DNA of 64,000 nt from Betaproteobacteria bacterium (GCA_016868255.1 VGHN01000002.1:87992-151991); one strand, 5' to 3'; shown: positions 28,243 to 39,612, counted from the first letter of the stretch. The notes: a model not told the origin generated them from the letters alone. Program-made: numbers and translations.

Positions 28243-29566
28243 GCCTCTCAATCAAAGCGCCGCACTTCGAGTGGGCCTGGCCGGTCTTGGCACCGTTGGG
28301 GGTGGGGTGATGTCTGTGCTCTCTCGCAACGCCGAGGAGATCGGCCGCCGCGCCGGCCGCCCGATCCAGATTGTCGCTGTGGCCGATCTTGATTCTGCAA
28401 AGCGAAAAGAAGCGCAGTCCAATGGTGTTGCTGCTTTCGAGAATGCCCTCGAGATGTTGGAGAAGGCCGAGCTCGATGTCCTTATCGAATTAATTGGTGG
28501 CTACGGATTCGCCAAGGACTTGGTTTTGGCAGCGGTGGGCCGTGGACTCAACGTGGTCACGGCGAACAAGGCTTTGCTTGCCGTGCACGGCAATGAGATT
28601 TTTGCCAAGGCCGAAGCAAAAGGTGCCACCGTGGCATTCGAGGCGGCGGTGGCCGGTGGAATCCCCATTATCAAGGCCCTTCGAGAGGGCCTGGTTGCCA
28701 ATCAAATCCTCTCGGTGGCCGGAATTATCAACGGCACCACCAACTTTATTCTCAGCGAAATGCGCGAGAAGGGCCTGTCCTTCGCGGAGGTTCTTGCGGA
28801 GGCACAGCGTCTTGGTTATGCCGAGGCCGATCCCACCTTTGACGTAGAGGGTGTGGATGCAGCCCATAAGATCACGCTGCTCTCGGCCATGGCCTTCGGC
28901 ATGTCGGTGCGTTTTGAGCAGGCCCACATCGAGGGCATCTCAAGGCTCGACTCCCAGGACATCGCCTATGCCGATCGACTCGGCTATCGAATCAAGCTCC
29001 TCGGTATCACGCGCCGCCGTCCTCAGGGAATTGAGTTGCGTGTCCATCCCACACTGATCCCCGCCAAGCGACTCATCGCCAATGTGGAAGGTGCGATGAA
29101 CGCGGTGGTGGTTCGCGGCGATGCGGTCGGAGAAACGCTTTATTACGGCAAGGGCGCGGGCGCGGAGCCCACGGCCAGCGCCGTGATCGCCGATCTTGTT
29201 GACCTGGCCCGCTCGGCGGATGTGCCAGCCAGTTCGCGCGTTCCGCATCTGGGTTTTCAGCCCAAGCATCGCGAGGAGCTCCAGGTTCTGCCGATCGACT
29301 CGATTGAGTCGGGCTACTACCTTCGTCTGCGCGTCTCGGATGAGTCCGGCGTGCTGGCCGACATTACGAAGGTGCTCGCCGATTCCAAGATTTCTATCGA
29401 TGCGTTCTTTCAACGCGAGGCCGATGACGGCCAGAAACAGACCGATGTCATCTTGCTCACGCACACCTGCAAAGAGTCTCAGATTCTCTCGGCCTTGAAG
29501 ACCATCTCTTCGCTCAAGACAGTCCTCGCGGCACCAGTGATGTTGCGGGTTGAGAGTTTTGAATAA
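28232..29566 (+). CDS. hom: Homoserine dehydrogenase
   Basis: Reduces aspartate semialdehyde to homoserine with NAD(P)H, at the branch to threonine and methionine. The 444-residue monofunctional form has the nucleotide-binding [23 protein letters not shown], the catalytic region [17 protein letters not shown] with [11 protein letters not shown], and [17 protein letters not shown]. The C-terminal ACT domain ([21 protein letters not shown]) suggests threonine feedback inhibition. I chose ATG 28232; GTG 28223 is an alternative. The stop shares one base with the thrC start (TAATG). Confidence 0.96.
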   Translation: MAAKPLNQSAALRVGLAGLGTVGGGVMSVLSRNAEEIGRRAGRPIQIVAVADLDSAKRKEAQSNGVAAFENALEMLEKAELDVLIELIGGYGFAKDLVLAAVGRGLNVVTANKALLAVHGNEIFAKAEAKGATVAFEAAVAGGIPIIKALREGLVANQILSVAGIINGTTNFILSEMREKGLSFAEVLAEAQRLGYAEADPTFDVEGVDAAHKITLLSAMAFGMSVRFEQAHIEGISRLDSQDIAYADRLGYRIKLLGITRRRPQGIELRVHPTLIPAKRLIANVEGAMNAVVVRGDAVGETLYYGKGAGAEPTASAVIADLVDLARSADVPASSRVPHLGFQPKHREELQVLPIDSIESGYYLRLRVSDESGVLADITKVLADSKISIDAFFQREADDGQKQTDVILLTHTCKESQILSALKTISSLKTVLAAPVMLRVESFE

Positions 29567-31014
29567 TGCCGCTTAAATATCGGTCGACCCGCTCTACCCA
29601 GGGGTTGGGCAGTTTTCAAGACATTCTTCTCGAGGGGCTGGCTCCAGATGGCGGCCTCGCGGTTCCAGAGCAGATTCCTTTGGTGCCCCCGCAGACCATC
29701 GAGTCCTGGCTTGAGAAGGGCTATGCGGGCCTTGCGTGTTCGGTTCTTTCTTGCTTTGCCGACGATATTCCCACCGAGGACCTAGATCGATTGACTCGCT
29801 CGGCTTATCAGGCCGAGAAGTTTGGTGGCCACACGGAGATCGCTCCGCTTCGCCACCTTGGCGAGGAGGGCCAGACCAACATCGCCTTGCTCGAGCTATC
29901 GAATGGGCCCACCCTGGCATTCAAAGACATGGCCATGCAGATGCTTGGGGAGTTGTTTGAGTATGTCTTGTCGAAAGAGGGCTCCCGACTCAATATTCTT
30001 GGGGCCACCTCGGGAGACACGGGAAGTGCTGCCGAGTACGCCATGCGGGGTCGGTCTCGTGTTGCGGTAGTGATGCTCTCGCCCGAGGGACGAATGAGTG
30101 CTTTTCAGCGTGCCCAGATGTACTCCTTGCAAGACGCCAACATTCACAACCTCTCTGTGCCGGGCAGTTTCGATGACTGCCAAGACCTCGTCAAGGCCGT
30201 CTCGGCCGATTTGCCTTTCAAGCAGCGCCATTGCATTGGGTCGGTCAACTCCATCAACTGGGCACGCATTGCATCTCAGGTGGTTTACTACTTTGCTGCC
30301 TACGGACAGGCCATGCGGCTCTATGGGCTGCGTTTTGGCGCACCCATCTCGGTTAGTGTCCCGTCTGGCAACTTTGGCAACGTCTTGTCGGGTTATGTCG
30401 CCAAGCGCATGGGCCTGCCAATCGGGCGGCTCGTGGTGGCCACCAACGAGAACAATGTTCTCGATGAATTCTTCAAGACCGGACGCTATCGACCCCGAAG
30501 CAGTGCCGCGACCCATATCACTTCGAGCCCTTCCATGGACATTTCGAAGGCATCCAATTTCGAGCGCTATGTCTTTGACGTTCTTGGATGCGATGCGGAG
30601 CGGCTTGCCCGACTCTGGGAGGAGTTGCGTGCAAATGGTGAGTTCGATCTCTCCGATGCAGCGACGCAGTCGGCCATTGCGCAATCGGGCCTGGTTTCGG
30701 GAGCCAGTCACCATGCGGCAAGGCTGGAGACGATTCGGGACTGCCACCAGCGGTACCAGCGCGTTATCGACCCGCATACAGCCGATGGCCTCTATGTCGC
30801 GCGTCGGTACCTGGAGCGGGGCGTGCCGATGATTTGCCTCGAGACAGCGCTGCCCTCCAAGTTTGAAGAGACCATCGTTGAGGCGCTTGGTCATGGCATT
30901 GCGCGTCCCGTCGGTCTTGAGTCGATTGAATCATTGCCTCAGCGGGTGAAGCCGATTCAGAACGACGTCGAGCTGCTCAAGCGCTACATTGCTGAGAACA
31001 CCCCCAACGCCTAG
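29566..31014 (+). CDS. thrC: Threonine synthase
   Basis: Converts O-phosphohomoserine to threonine with PLP. The 482 residues include YRSTRSTQGLGSFQDILLEG at the N-terminus, and GPTLAFKDMAMQ with the PLP lysine at about 120. Next are the phosphate-binding GATSGDTGSAAEYAMRG, GSFDDCQDLVKA, VSVPSGNFGNVLSGYVAK and a C-terminal ALPSKFEETI. The length matches the long proteobacterial class. It is directly coupled to hom. No thrB kinase is seen in the window. Confidence 0.97.
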   Translation: MPLKYRSTRSTQGLGSFQDILLEGLAPDGGLAVPEQIPLVPPQTIESWLEKGYAGLACSVLSCFADDIPTEDLDRLTRSAYQAEKFGGHTEIAPLRHLGEEGQTNIALLELSNGPTLAFKDMAMQMLGELFEYVLSKEGSRLNILGATSGDTGSAAEYAMRGRSRVAVVMLSPEGRMSAFQRAQMYSLQDANIHNLSVPGSFDDCQDLVKAVSADLPFKQRHCIGSVNSINWARIASQVVYYFAAYGQAMRLYGLRFGAPISVSVPSGNFGNVLSGYVAKRMGLPIGRLVVATNENNVLDEFFKTGRYRPRSSAATHITSSPSMDISKASNFERYVFDVLGCDAERLARLWEELRANGEFDLSDAATQSAIAQSGLVSGASHHAARLETIRDCHQRYQRVIDPHTADGLYVARRYLERGVPMICLETALPSKFEETIVEALGHGIARPVGLESIESLPQRVKPIQNDVELLKRYIAENTPNA

Positions 31015-31017
31015 CGC

Positions 31018-32211
31018 ATGAAGACGCTCGAGCAGGCGACTGAGCAACTTCTTGACCGGGCCGCGGCGCTGGTCGAGAGAGAGTCCGTCCCACTCGACGC
31101 TTTATTGGGTCGTGTCTTGGCCGATCCGATCGTCTCGGCGGTCGATGTTCCCAGTTTCGAGAACAGCCAGGTGGATGGCTATGCGTTGCGACTGAGCGAT
31201 CTCCCAGATTCAGGTGGGTTGCCGGTCTCTCAGCGAATTGCAGCGGGCGCCCCTGCAGGCCCCCTTGAGCCAAACACGGTGGCAAGGATATTCACTGGTG
31301 CGCCGGTGCCCGCGGGTGCCGATGCAGTGGCGATGCAGGAGGACTGTGAAATCGACCCCGATGGTCAAGTTCTTGTTCGCGCACCACTGAAGCAGGGGGA
31401 AAACATTCGCCCGAGGGGCGGGGACCTTCGAGCGGGACAGACTGCGCTGCCACCTGGGCGTCGACTTTCGGCAGCCGACATTGGTTTAATTGCCTCTCTG
31501 GGCCATGGTCATGCAACTGTGGTGAGAAGGCTCAGAGTGGCGGTGTTCTCGAGCGGCAATGAATTGCGCCAGCCGGGATCGCCACTCGATGCGGGTCAAA
31601 TTTATGACAGCAACCGACCGATGGTGATGTCACTCGTGAGAGGCTTGGGTGCGGAAGTGATTGACATGGGCTGCCTGCCCGATCGGCTCGACGTTACAGC
31701 AGGGGCGCTTGCCGAGGCCTCAGAGCGGGCCGACGTTATTCTGACTTGTGGTGGTGTCTCCGTTGGTGAAGAGGACCACATTAAGGCAGCGGTGCAGCAA
31801 GAGGGTGCTTTGGCGCTCTGGAAGATTGCCATCAAACCCGGCAAGCCATTCGCGTTTGGGAAAGTGGGTGGGGCCGATTTTCTTGGAATGCCGGGCAATC
31901 CCGTGTCTGCCTGGGTCACTTTCGTGTTTCTGGTGCGACCCTTCCTGCTCAAGCGCTCGGGAGTCTTGTTGGTTGACCCACGGTTCCATGTCTGCCGGGC
32001 CGCTTTCGAGCGATCTCAGCCCGACCCACGACAGGAGTTCCTTCGTGCCAGCCTCGATGCGCAGGGACAGGTCGTTCCCCATGCACGGCAGAACTCCCAG
32101 ATTCTCTCCTCGATTGCTGAATCCGAGGGGCTGGTTGAGGTCCCGATGGAGACCCCCGTGCGGCGAGGTGATTTGCTCCGCTTCTACCCATTCGGGTCAT
32201 TGCTGTCCTAG
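31018..32211 (+). CDS. moeA: Molybdopterin molybdenumtransferase
   Basis: MoeA inserts molybdate into adenylated molybdopterin to give molybdenum cofactor. The 397 residues show the family order: VPSFENSQVDGYALR, RIFTGAPVPAGADAVAMQED, NIRPRGGDLRAGQ, SSGNELRQPG, the MoaB-like core ILTCGGVSVGEEDHI, KPGKPFAFGK, and FLGMPGNPVSAWVTF. Domain IV is C-terminal. It is three bases after thrC and followed by moaD and moaE, with mogA at 5.9 kb completing four molybdenum-cofactor genes in the window. Confidence 0.95.
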   Translation: MKTLEQATEQLLDRAAALVERESVPLDALLGRVLADPIVSAVDVPSFENSQVDGYALRLSDLPDSGGLPVSQRIAAGAPAGPLEPNTVARIFTGAPVPAGADAVAMQEDCEIDPDGQVLVRAPLKQGENIRPRGGDLRAGQTALPPGRRLSAADIGLIASLGHGHATVVRRLRVAVFSSGNELRQPGSPLDAGQIYDSNRPMVMSLVRGLGAEVIDMGCLPDRLDVTAGALAEASERADVILTCGGVSVGEEDHIKAAVQQEGALALWKIAIKPGKPFAFGKVGGADFLGMPGNPVSAWVTFVFLVRPFLLKRSGVLLVDPRFHVCRAAFERSQPDPRQEFLRASLDAQGQVVPHARQNSQILSSIAESEGLVEVPMETPVRRGDLLRFYPFGSLLS

Positions 32212-32220
32212 CATAGCCAT

Positions 32221-32502
32221 ATGGGCATTCAAACTGAGACCACCACAATCCAGATCCGATTGATGCTGTTCGCATCGCTGCGGGAACTTGCTGGCCATTC
32301 CGAGGAGCGACTCTCACTGTCCGGACCTCAGTCGGTCGGCTCGGTTCGTGCGCTGCTTGCCGCGAGGGGCGATCGATGGAACAACGCATTGCTGGACTCG
32401 ACTCGGGTGCGGGCCGCCCTGAATCAGCAATTGGCCAACGAGCAGACAACCCTCTCTGATGGGGACGAGTTGGCCTTCTTCCCTCCAGTGACAGGGGGTT
32501 GA
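32221..32502 (+). CDS. moaD: Molybdopterin synthase sulfur carrier subunit
   Basis: MoaD carries sulfur as a C-terminal thiocarboxylate for molybdopterin synthase. The 93-residue beta-grasp protein has IRLMLFASLRELAG, a central NQQLANEQTTLSDGDELAFF and the required C-terminal GG (FFPPVTGG). It starts nine bases after moeA and is followed by its partner moaE six bases later. The first eight or so residues extend beyond the usual start, so an internal start is possible. Confidence 0.94.
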   Translation: MGIQTETTTIQIRLMLFASLRELAGHSEERLSLSGPQSVGSVRALLAARGDRWNNALLDSTRVRAALNQQLANEQTTLSDGDELAFFPPVTGG

Positions 32503-32508
32503 GTCTCA

Positions 32509-32976
32509 ATGCCTCGGGTTCGTGTTCAAACCGAAGACTTCAATGTCGGTGAGGAGCTCGAACATCTTCGCCGAGACGCATCCGGTGCCTGGGATACCCG
32601 CGTTGGTGCGGTGGCCAGCTTCATTGGAACCGTGCGAGACATGAACGAGGGCTCCTCTGTGTCCGGCCTGACCTTGGAGCACTATCCGGGAATGACTGAG
32701 TCGAGCATCGAGGCGATCATCGATCAGGCGGAGTCTCGTTGGCCCTTGTATTCCGTTCGGGTCTTGCACCGAGTGGGCCCAATGTTGCCGGCGGACCAAA
32801 TCGTTTTCGTGGGCGTTAGCAGTGCCCACCGCGAGGCCGCCCTTGAGGCCTGTGCGTTCATCATGGATTACTTGAAGACTCAGGCGCCTTTCTGGAAGAA
32901 GGAGGCCACGCCCGAGGGCCATCGTTGGGTTGATGCCCGCGTCAGCGATGAGCAGGCACTGCAGAAGTGGACTTGA
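32509..32976 (+). CDS. moaE: Molybdopterin synthase catalytic subunit
   Basis: MoaE converts precursor Z (cPMP) to molybdopterin with sulfur from MoaD. The 155 residues contain GAVASFIGTVRDMNEG, LEHYPGMTESSIEAI, LHRVGPMLPADQIVFVGVSS, HREAALEACAFIMDYLK and the catalytic KTQAPFWKKEATPEGHRWV with conserved lysines. The stop codon (TGA, 32974-32976) lies inside the -35 element of the clpB heat-shock promoter. Confidence 0.96.
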   Translation: MPRVRVQTEDFNVGEELEHLRRDASGAWDTRVGAVASFIGTVRDMNEGSSVSGLTLEHYPGMTESSIEAIIDQAESRWPLYSVRVLHRVGPMLPADQIVFVGVSSAHREAALEACAFIMDYLKTQAPFWKKEATPEGHRWVDARVSDEQALQKWT

Positions 32977-33000
32977 AAAACCACGGAGTCATCTCCATCT
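32972..33000 (+). promoter_or_regulatory. Sigma-32 (RpoH) heat-shock promoter of clpB
   Basis: CTTGAAA at 32972-32978 is an exact heat-shock -35 element. CTCCATCT at 32993-33000 matches the -10 consensus CCCCATNT with one change, and the spacer of 14 bases is optimal. The start would be near 33007, about 47 bases before clpB. The -35 box contains the moaE stop codon. A 6-bp hairpin (CGGTCT/AGACCG, 33013-33031) follows in the leader. Confidence 0.88.
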
Positions 33001-33053
33001 AATGGTTAATCCCGGTCTTTTCGTGAGACCGAACACCATTGAAGGAATGAGAG

Positions 33054-35654
33054 ATGCGCCTCGATAAAATGACCACGGCCTTTCAACAGGCCATTTCGGA
33101 AGCCCAGAGCCTTGCGTTGGGCAACGACAACCCGGCCATCGAGCCGGCCCATCTGCTTCTTGCTCTTCTTGAGCAGGCCGAGGGGTCGAGTCGATCCCTG
33201 CTCTCCCGCGCGGGTGGCAATGTCTCGAAGCTCCAGGCAGAGGCGCGGCAGGCGCTTGATCGTCTGCCCAGGGTCTCGAGCCCCAATGGGCAGATCACTC
33301 TCGGCTCTGAGCTGAGTCGGCTACTCAACCTCACCGACCGGGAGGGGCAGAAGCGTGGCGATCAGTTCATTGCCAGCGAGCTTTTTCTTTTGGTCTTGAG
33401 TGACGACAAGTCGGATGCAGGCCGCCTGCTCAGAGAGTCCGGCGTGAGCCGCCGCAATCTCGAGTTGGCGATTGATGCGGTCAGAGGCGGTGCATCGGTG
33501 GACACGGCCGAGGCCGAGGGACAGCGGGAGTCGCTCAAGAAATTCACGGTCGATCTCACAGAGCGAGCCTCAAAGGGTCGACTTGATCCGGTGATCGGTC
33601 GCGATGACGAGATTCGCCGATGCATACAGATTCTTCAGCGCCGAACCAAGAACAATCCTGTGCTCATTGGTGAACCCGGTGTTGGCAAAACAGCCATCGT
33701 CGAAGGGCTGGCCCAGCGAATCGTGAATGGTGAAGTCCCCGAGGGCCTTAAAGGCAAACGCGTTCTGACCCTTGATATGGCTGCACTTCTTGCCGGTGCG
33801 AAGTTTCGCGGTGAGTTCGAGGAGCGGCTCAAGGCGGTTCTTAAGGACATTGCGGCCATGGCCGAGCAAGACAGCGCCGGCCACCCCATTGTCTTCATCG
33901 ATGAGATTCACACCATGGTGGGGGCGGGCAAGGCCGAGGGTGCCATGGATGCGGGCAATATGCTCAAGCCGGCACTGTCTCGTGGCGAGCTCCATTGCAT
34001 TGGGGCGACCACGCTGGATGAATACCGCAAGTACATCGAGAAAGACGCGGCACTCGAGCGCCGCTTTCAAAAGGTTCTGGTGGGCGAGCCCAGCGTGGAG
34101 GCAACCATAGCAATACTGCGCGGGCTGCAGGAGCGCTACGAGCTCCATCACGGGGTCGACATCACCGACCCGGCCATTGTTGCGGCGGCCGAGCTCTCCC
34201 ATCGCTACATCACCGACCGATTCCTGCCGGACAAGGCCATCGATCTAATCGATGAGGCGGCGAGTCGCATCAAGATGGAGATCGATTCGAAGCCCGAGGC
34301 GATGGACAAGCTCGATCGACGTCTGATCCAACTAAAAATCGAGCGTGAGGCCGTGCGCAAGGAGAAGGATGAGGCCTCGAAGAAGCGGTTTGATCTCATT
34401 GAGCAAGAGATCGATCGGCTCGAACGTGAACTCGCCGATCTCGAAGAGATCTGGCGATCCGAGAAGGCGGCCGTTCAGGGGTCACAACACATCAAAGAGG
34501 AGATCGAGCGCCTTCGGCTCGAAATCGAGCAGCACACAAGAAAGGGCGATTGGCAGAAGGTCTCGGAGCTTCAGTACGGCCGACTGCCTGGGCTCGAGGC
34601 TCGGCTGAAGGCGGCCGACTCCGGTGCGTCCGATCAGGGGCGGCCACGACTCCTCAGAACCCAGGTGGGAGCGGAGGAGATTGCAGAGGTGGTCTCCCGT
34701 GCAACCGGTATTCCGGTCTCCAAAATGATGCAGGGTGAGCGGGAGAAATTGTTGCAGATGGAGGCCCATCTGCATGGACGCGTCGTGGGGCAAGACGAGG
34801 CCGTGACACTCGTGGCAGATGCCATTCGGCGTTCGCGGGCCGGACTCTCAGACCCGAACCGTCCCTATGGCTCCTTTCTTTTCCTTGGGCCCACGGGGGT
34901 TGGCAAGACCGAGCTCTGTAAGGCCCTGGCCCAGTTTCTCTTTGACTCCGAGGAGCAGTTGGTGCGCATCGACATGAGTGAGTTCATGGAGAAGCACTCG
35001 GTCTCGAGGCTCATTGGTGCGCCTCCGGGCTACGTGGGCTACGAAGAGGGCGGCACACTGACCGAGGCGGTTCGTCGCAAGCCCTACAGCGTTATCCTTC
35101 TCGACGAGGTGGAGAAGGCCCACCCCGATGTCTTCAACGTCCTCCTCCAGGTCTTGGATGATGGGCGCCTCACCGACGGGCAGGGCAGGACAGTCGACTT
35201 TAGAAACACAGTGGTGGTGATGACCTCCAACCTCGGATCGCCCGAAATCCAGCGCTTGAGCGGAGAGCCCACAGAAGTCGTCAAGGCCGCCGTCATGGCC
35301 GAGGTCAAGCAGCATTTCCGGCCGGAGTTCATTAATCGAATCGATGAGATCGTTGTTTTCCATGGCCTTGATCAGGCCCACGTCCGAAGCATCGCGCGGA
35401 TCCAGCTCGAGCGATTGGGTGCCCGATTGGCCGAACGAGACCTTCGTCTGGTCGTGTCCGAAGAGGCCCTCGATGAGGTGGCCAAGGTCGGCTTTGATCC
35501 ACTCTACGGCGCGCGGCCACTCAAGCGGGCGATTCAATCTCAGATTGAGAATCCTGTGGCTCGCTTGATACTCGAGGGTCGCTTTGCGCCGAACGACGTG
35601 GTGCCGGTCGACCTGAAGGACGGTCAACTGTCCTTCGAACGGGTGGTCCACTAG
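33054..35654 (+). CDS. clpB: ATP-dependent disaggregase ClpB
   Basis: ClpB is the Hsp100 chaperone that works with DnaK to rescue aggregated proteins after heat stress. The 866-residue hexameric AAA+ protein has the ClpN double-repeat domain (1-150), NBD1 with Walker A GEPGVGKT at 206-213, a coiled-coil middle domain (about 400-530, rich in glutamate, lysine and arginine), and NBD2 with Walker A GPTGVGKT at 612-619. The Walker [16 protein letters not shown] is ClpB/ClpC-like, and the coiled coil distinguishes ClpB from ClpA. Start ATG 33054 is preceded by GAAGGAA. It has its own heat-shock promoter and is followed 13 bases later by an RDD protein gene. Confidence 0.97.
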   Translation: MRLDKMTTAFQQAISEAQSLALGNDNPAIEPAHLLLALLEQAEGSSRSLLSRAGGNVSKLQAEARQALDRLPRVSSPNGQITLGSELSRLLNLTDREGQKRGDQFIASELFLLVLSDDKSDAGRLLRESGVSRRNLELAIDAVRGGASVDTAEAEGQRESLKKFTVDLTERASKGRLDPVIGRDDEIRRCIQILQRRTKNNPVLIGEPGVGKTAIVEGLAQRIVNGEVPEGLKGKRVLTLDMAALLAGAKFRGEFEERLKAVLKDIAAMAEQDSAGHPIVFIDEIHTMVGAGKAEGAMDAGNMLKPALSRGELHCIGATTLDEYRKYIEKDAALERRFQKVLVGEPSVEATIAILRGLQERYELHHGVDITDPAIVAAAELSHRYITDRFLPDKAIDLIDEAASRIKMEIDSKPEAMDKLDRRLIQLKIEREAVRKEKDEASKKRFDLIEQEIDRLERELADLEEIWRSEKAAVQGSQHIKEEIERLRLEIEQHTRKGDWQKVSELQYGRLPGLEARLKAADSGASDQGRPRLLRTQVGAEEIAEVVSRATGIPVSKMMQGEREKLLQMEAHLHGRVVGQDEAVTLVADAIRRSRAGLSDPNRPYGSFLFLGPTGVGKTELCKALAQFLFDSEEQLVRIDMSEFMEKHSVSRLIGAPPGYVGYEEGGTLTEAVRRKPYSVILLDEVEKAHPDVFNVLLQVLDDGRLTDGQGRTVDFRNTVVVMTSNLGSPEIQRLSGEPTEVVKAAVMAEVKQHFRPEFINRIDEIVVFHGLDQAHVRSIARIQLERLGARLAERDLRLVVSEEALDEVAKVGFDPLYGARPLKRAIQSQIENPVARLILEGRFAPNDVVPVDLKDGQLSFERVVH

Positions 35655-35667
35655 TGGCGGCAAGGCA

Positions 35668-36135
35668 GTGAGCGGCGCCTCGCATGGGGCGGTGGCAGCG
35701 CCCCCGTTGGCCGATGCGACTGTCTGGCGCCGGTTCATGGGGATGGTCTATGAGTCCATCCTTCTGGTCGGACCCGTGCTGGTCTATGGGTTTGTTTACG
35801 CCGTGCTGACGGGTCAGACCGACGATTCGCCCGAGGAGGCGAGCGCCAAGCGCCTCGGACTTCAGTTGTCTGTTTACGCGCTCTGCCTCTTCTATTTTGC
35901 CTGGGGATGGAGCCGAGGCCGAGTCACGCTCCCCATGCAGACGCTCGCGCTTCGCGTGGTCGACGCCCAGACGGGTGGCGGCCTGAGCCGCTCTCAAGCC
36001 TTGCTGCGGGCCGCCGTTGGAAGCCTCTCCCTCGTCACCGGCCTCTGGCTAATTTTTGGCCTACTGCGATCCGATCGTCAGAGTTTCCACGACTGGATTG
36101 CGGGAACGCGACTGGTGCACACTCCCCGAAGCTGA
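35668..36135 (+). CDS. RDD family integral membrane protein
   Basis: A 155-residue membrane protein of the RDD family (named for conserved arginine and two aspartates), function unknown; some members are linked to ion transport. After a 20-residue polar leader, WRRFMGMVYESILL carries the family's first motif region. Hydrophobic segments are seen at about 30-48, 68-85 and 112-133, and the C-terminal DRQSFHDWIAGTRLV holds the conserved aspartates. The start is GTG 35668 with AAGG nearby. It may be transcribed with clpB. A 203-base gap with the ilvB control region follows. Confidence 0.8.
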   Translation: MSGASHGAVAAPPLADATVWRRFMGMVYESILLVGPVLVYGFVYAVLTGQTDDSPEEASAKRLGLQLSVYALCLFYFAWGWSRGRVTLPMQTLALRVVDAQTGGGLSRSQALLRAAVGSLSLVTGLWLIFGLLRSDRQSFHDWIAGTRLVHTPRS

Positions 36136-36154
36136 GCAAAAACTCAGGCGAGAT

Positions 36155-36184
36155 TTGACCACTCAGGTCTAAGACCTCTATCAT
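36155..36184 (+). promoter_or_regulatory. Sigma-70 promoter of ilvB with an embedded 13-bp palindrome
   Basis: TTGACC at 36155-36160 and TATCAT at 36179-36184 are separated by 18 bases, a strong sigma-70 pair. Inside the spacer, 36165-36177 is a perfect dyad AGGTCT-A-AGACCT, well placed to act as an operator that blocks RNA polymerase. The predicted start near 36191 leaves an untranslated leader of about 148 bases before ilvB. This explains the first part of the 203-base gap 36136-36338. Confidence 0.65.
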
Positions 36185-36338
36185 TCTCTGCTTGCCGATT
36201 GAAGCGTCGAGGAAGGGCCCACAAGGCTTGCTTGCTCGCCGATCCATCAGCTCCAAGGCCCTGCTTAATGTCTGCGTCTTCCGCGCTCGGAGGGCGCCGG
36301 CGGGTGGGGATCGCTAGAACTGTTTAGGACCGAACAAC

Positions 36339-38054
36339 ATGGAAATGACTGGCGCAGAGATACTCGTGCGCTGCCTTCAGGAAGAGAAGGTGGAGCACCT
36401 ATTTGGCTACCCTGGTGGGGCCGTTCTCTATATCTACGACGAGATATTCAAGCAGGACAAGGTCAAGCACATCCTTGTGCGACATGAGCAGGCGGCTGTT
36501 CATGCGGCCGATGCCTATTCCCGAAGCAGCCTCAAGACCGGGGTCTGCATTGTCACCAGTGGTCCGGGACTCACCAATGCCGTCACAGGCATCGCGACTG
36601 CCTATATGGACTCAATCCCAATGGTGATTGTCTCCGGGCAGGTGCCCACCCACGCCATTGGTTTGGACGCCTTTCAAGAGTGCGACACGGTGGGCATCAC
36701 GCGCCCTTGTGTGAAACACAACTTCCTGGTGAAAGATGTGAAGGACTTGGCTGCAACCATGAAGAAGGCCTTTCACATTGCCCAGACCGGTCGTCCCGGC
36801 CCGGTGTTGGTCGATGTCCCCAAGGACGTGACGCGCGACCGGTGCAAGTTTGAGTACCCCAAAGAGATTGCCTTGCGCTCATACAACCCTGTTGTGAAGG
36901 GGCACCTGGGACAAATTAAGAAGGCGGCCCAGATGATCTTGGCCGCCGAGCGCCCCATGGTCTACGCCGGCGGCGGAGTGATTCTCTCGAATGCGTCTGC
37001 CGAGCTGACGGAGTTGGTGGACATGCTGGGCGCACCTTGCACCAACACCTTGATGGGCCTGGGCGCTTACAAGGCATCGGACAAGAAATTTTTGGGCATG
37101 CCGGGTATGCACGGCACCTATGAGTGCAACATGGCCATGCAGCACTGCGACGTGCTCATTGCCGTTGGGGCGCGATTCGATGATCGCGTGATTGGCAATC
37201 CCAAGCACTTTGCCCAGAACCCCCGAAAGATTGTTCACATTGACATCGATCCATCGGTGATCTCAAAGCGCGTGAAGGTCGACCTACCGATCGTGGGCGA
37301 TGTCAGAGAGGTGCTGCGGGATTTGATCGGGCAGCTCAAGGAGCTTCGGTCAGGAAAGGGCGCCGATCCGGCGGCTTACAAGCCGTGGTGGGAGCAGGTT
37401 GAGCAGTGGCGAAGCCTCAACTGCCTGGACTATACAACCAGCAACGAGCTGATCAAGCCTCAGTCTGTTGTCGAAGCCCTCTGGCGCATTACCAAGGGAG
37501 CTGCGTTTGTCACCTCCGACGTGGGACAACACCAGATGTGGGCGGCCCAGTATTACCGGTTCGATAAGCCGCGCCGCTGGATTAATTCCGGTGGCCTGGG
37601 CACCATGGGTGTGGGGCTGCCCTATGCGATGGGGGTCAAGTTTGCGCACCCCGATGCCGAGGTGGTCTGTATCACGGGCGAGGCCTCGATTCAGATGAAT
37701 ATTCAGGAGCTCTCTACCTGCCAGCAATACCGACTCCCCGTGAAGATAGTCAACCTCAACAACCGCTATTTGGGGATGGTTCGCCAGTGGCAGGAGATTG
37801 AGTACGGCAGCCGCTACTCTGAGTCGTACATGGATTCCCTTCCCGATTTCGTCAAGCTCGCCGAGTCCTATGGGCACGTCGGGATGCGAATCGACAAGCC
37901 CGCCGATGTCGAGCCAGCGCTTAAAGAGGCCCTGGCCATGAAAGACCGGCTGGTGTTTCTCGATTTCATTACCGACCAGACAGAGAATGTCTGGCCCATG
38001 GTGCAGACGGGCAAGGGCCTCACCGAGATGTTGCTCGGTGCCGAGGACCTCTAA
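36339..38054 (+). CDS. ilvB: Acetolactate synthase large subunit
   Basis: The catalytic subunit of acetohydroxyacid synthase makes acetolactate or acetohydroxybutyrate for valine, leucine and isoleucine. The 571 residues have the N-terminal ThDP domain with LFGYPGGAVLYIYD and catalytic glutamate 50 in RHEQAAVHAADAY, the FAD/central domain, and the C-terminal ThDP-binding motif. That motif, usually GDG-x24-27-NN, reads GEA (447-449) with NN at 474-475, so the metal-binding aspartate is glutamate and the third glycine is alanine. IlvH follows five bases later. Identity is sure. Confidence 0.97.
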   Translation: MEMTGAEILVRCLQEEKVEHLFGYPGGAVLYIYDEIFKQDKVKHILVRHEQAAVHAADAYSRSSLKTGVCIVTSGPGLTNAVTGIATAYMDSIPMVIVSGQVPTHAIGLDAFQECDTVGITRPCVKHNFLVKDVKDLAATMKKAFHIAQTGRPGPVLVDVPKDVTRDRCKFEYPKEIALRSYNPVVKGHLGQIKKAAQMILAAERPMVYAGGGVILSNASAELTELVDMLGAPCTNTLMGLGAYKASDKKFLGMPGMHGTYECNMAMQHCDVLIAVGARFDDRVIGNPKHFAQNPRKIVHIDIDPSVISKRVKVDLPIVGDVREVLRDLIGQLKELRSGKGADPAAYKPWWEQVEQWRSLNCLDYTTSNELIKPQSVVEALWRITKGAAFVTSDVGQHQMWAAQYYRFDKPRRWINSGGLGTMGVGLPYAMGVKFAHPDAEVVCITGEASIQMNIQELSTCQQYRLPVKIVNLNNRYLGMVRQWQEIEYGSRYSESYMDSLPDFVKLAESYGHVGMRIDKPADVEPALKEALAMKDRLVFLDFITDQTENVWPMVQTGKGLTEMLLGAEDL

Positions 38055-38059
38055 GGGGA

Positions 38060-39612
<1,553 letters not shown>

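Noticed and set aside
36132-36147. CTGAG/CTCAG hairpin at the end of the RDD gene as a terminator
   Set aside because: The stem is only 5 bp with an A-rich loop and no T-run, so it is not convincing.
36268-36327. A 19-codon ATG frame in the ilvB leader
   Set aside because: It has no Shine-Dalgarno and is not enriched in leucine, isoleucine or valine (mostly S, G, R), so it is unlikely to be an attenuator peptide.
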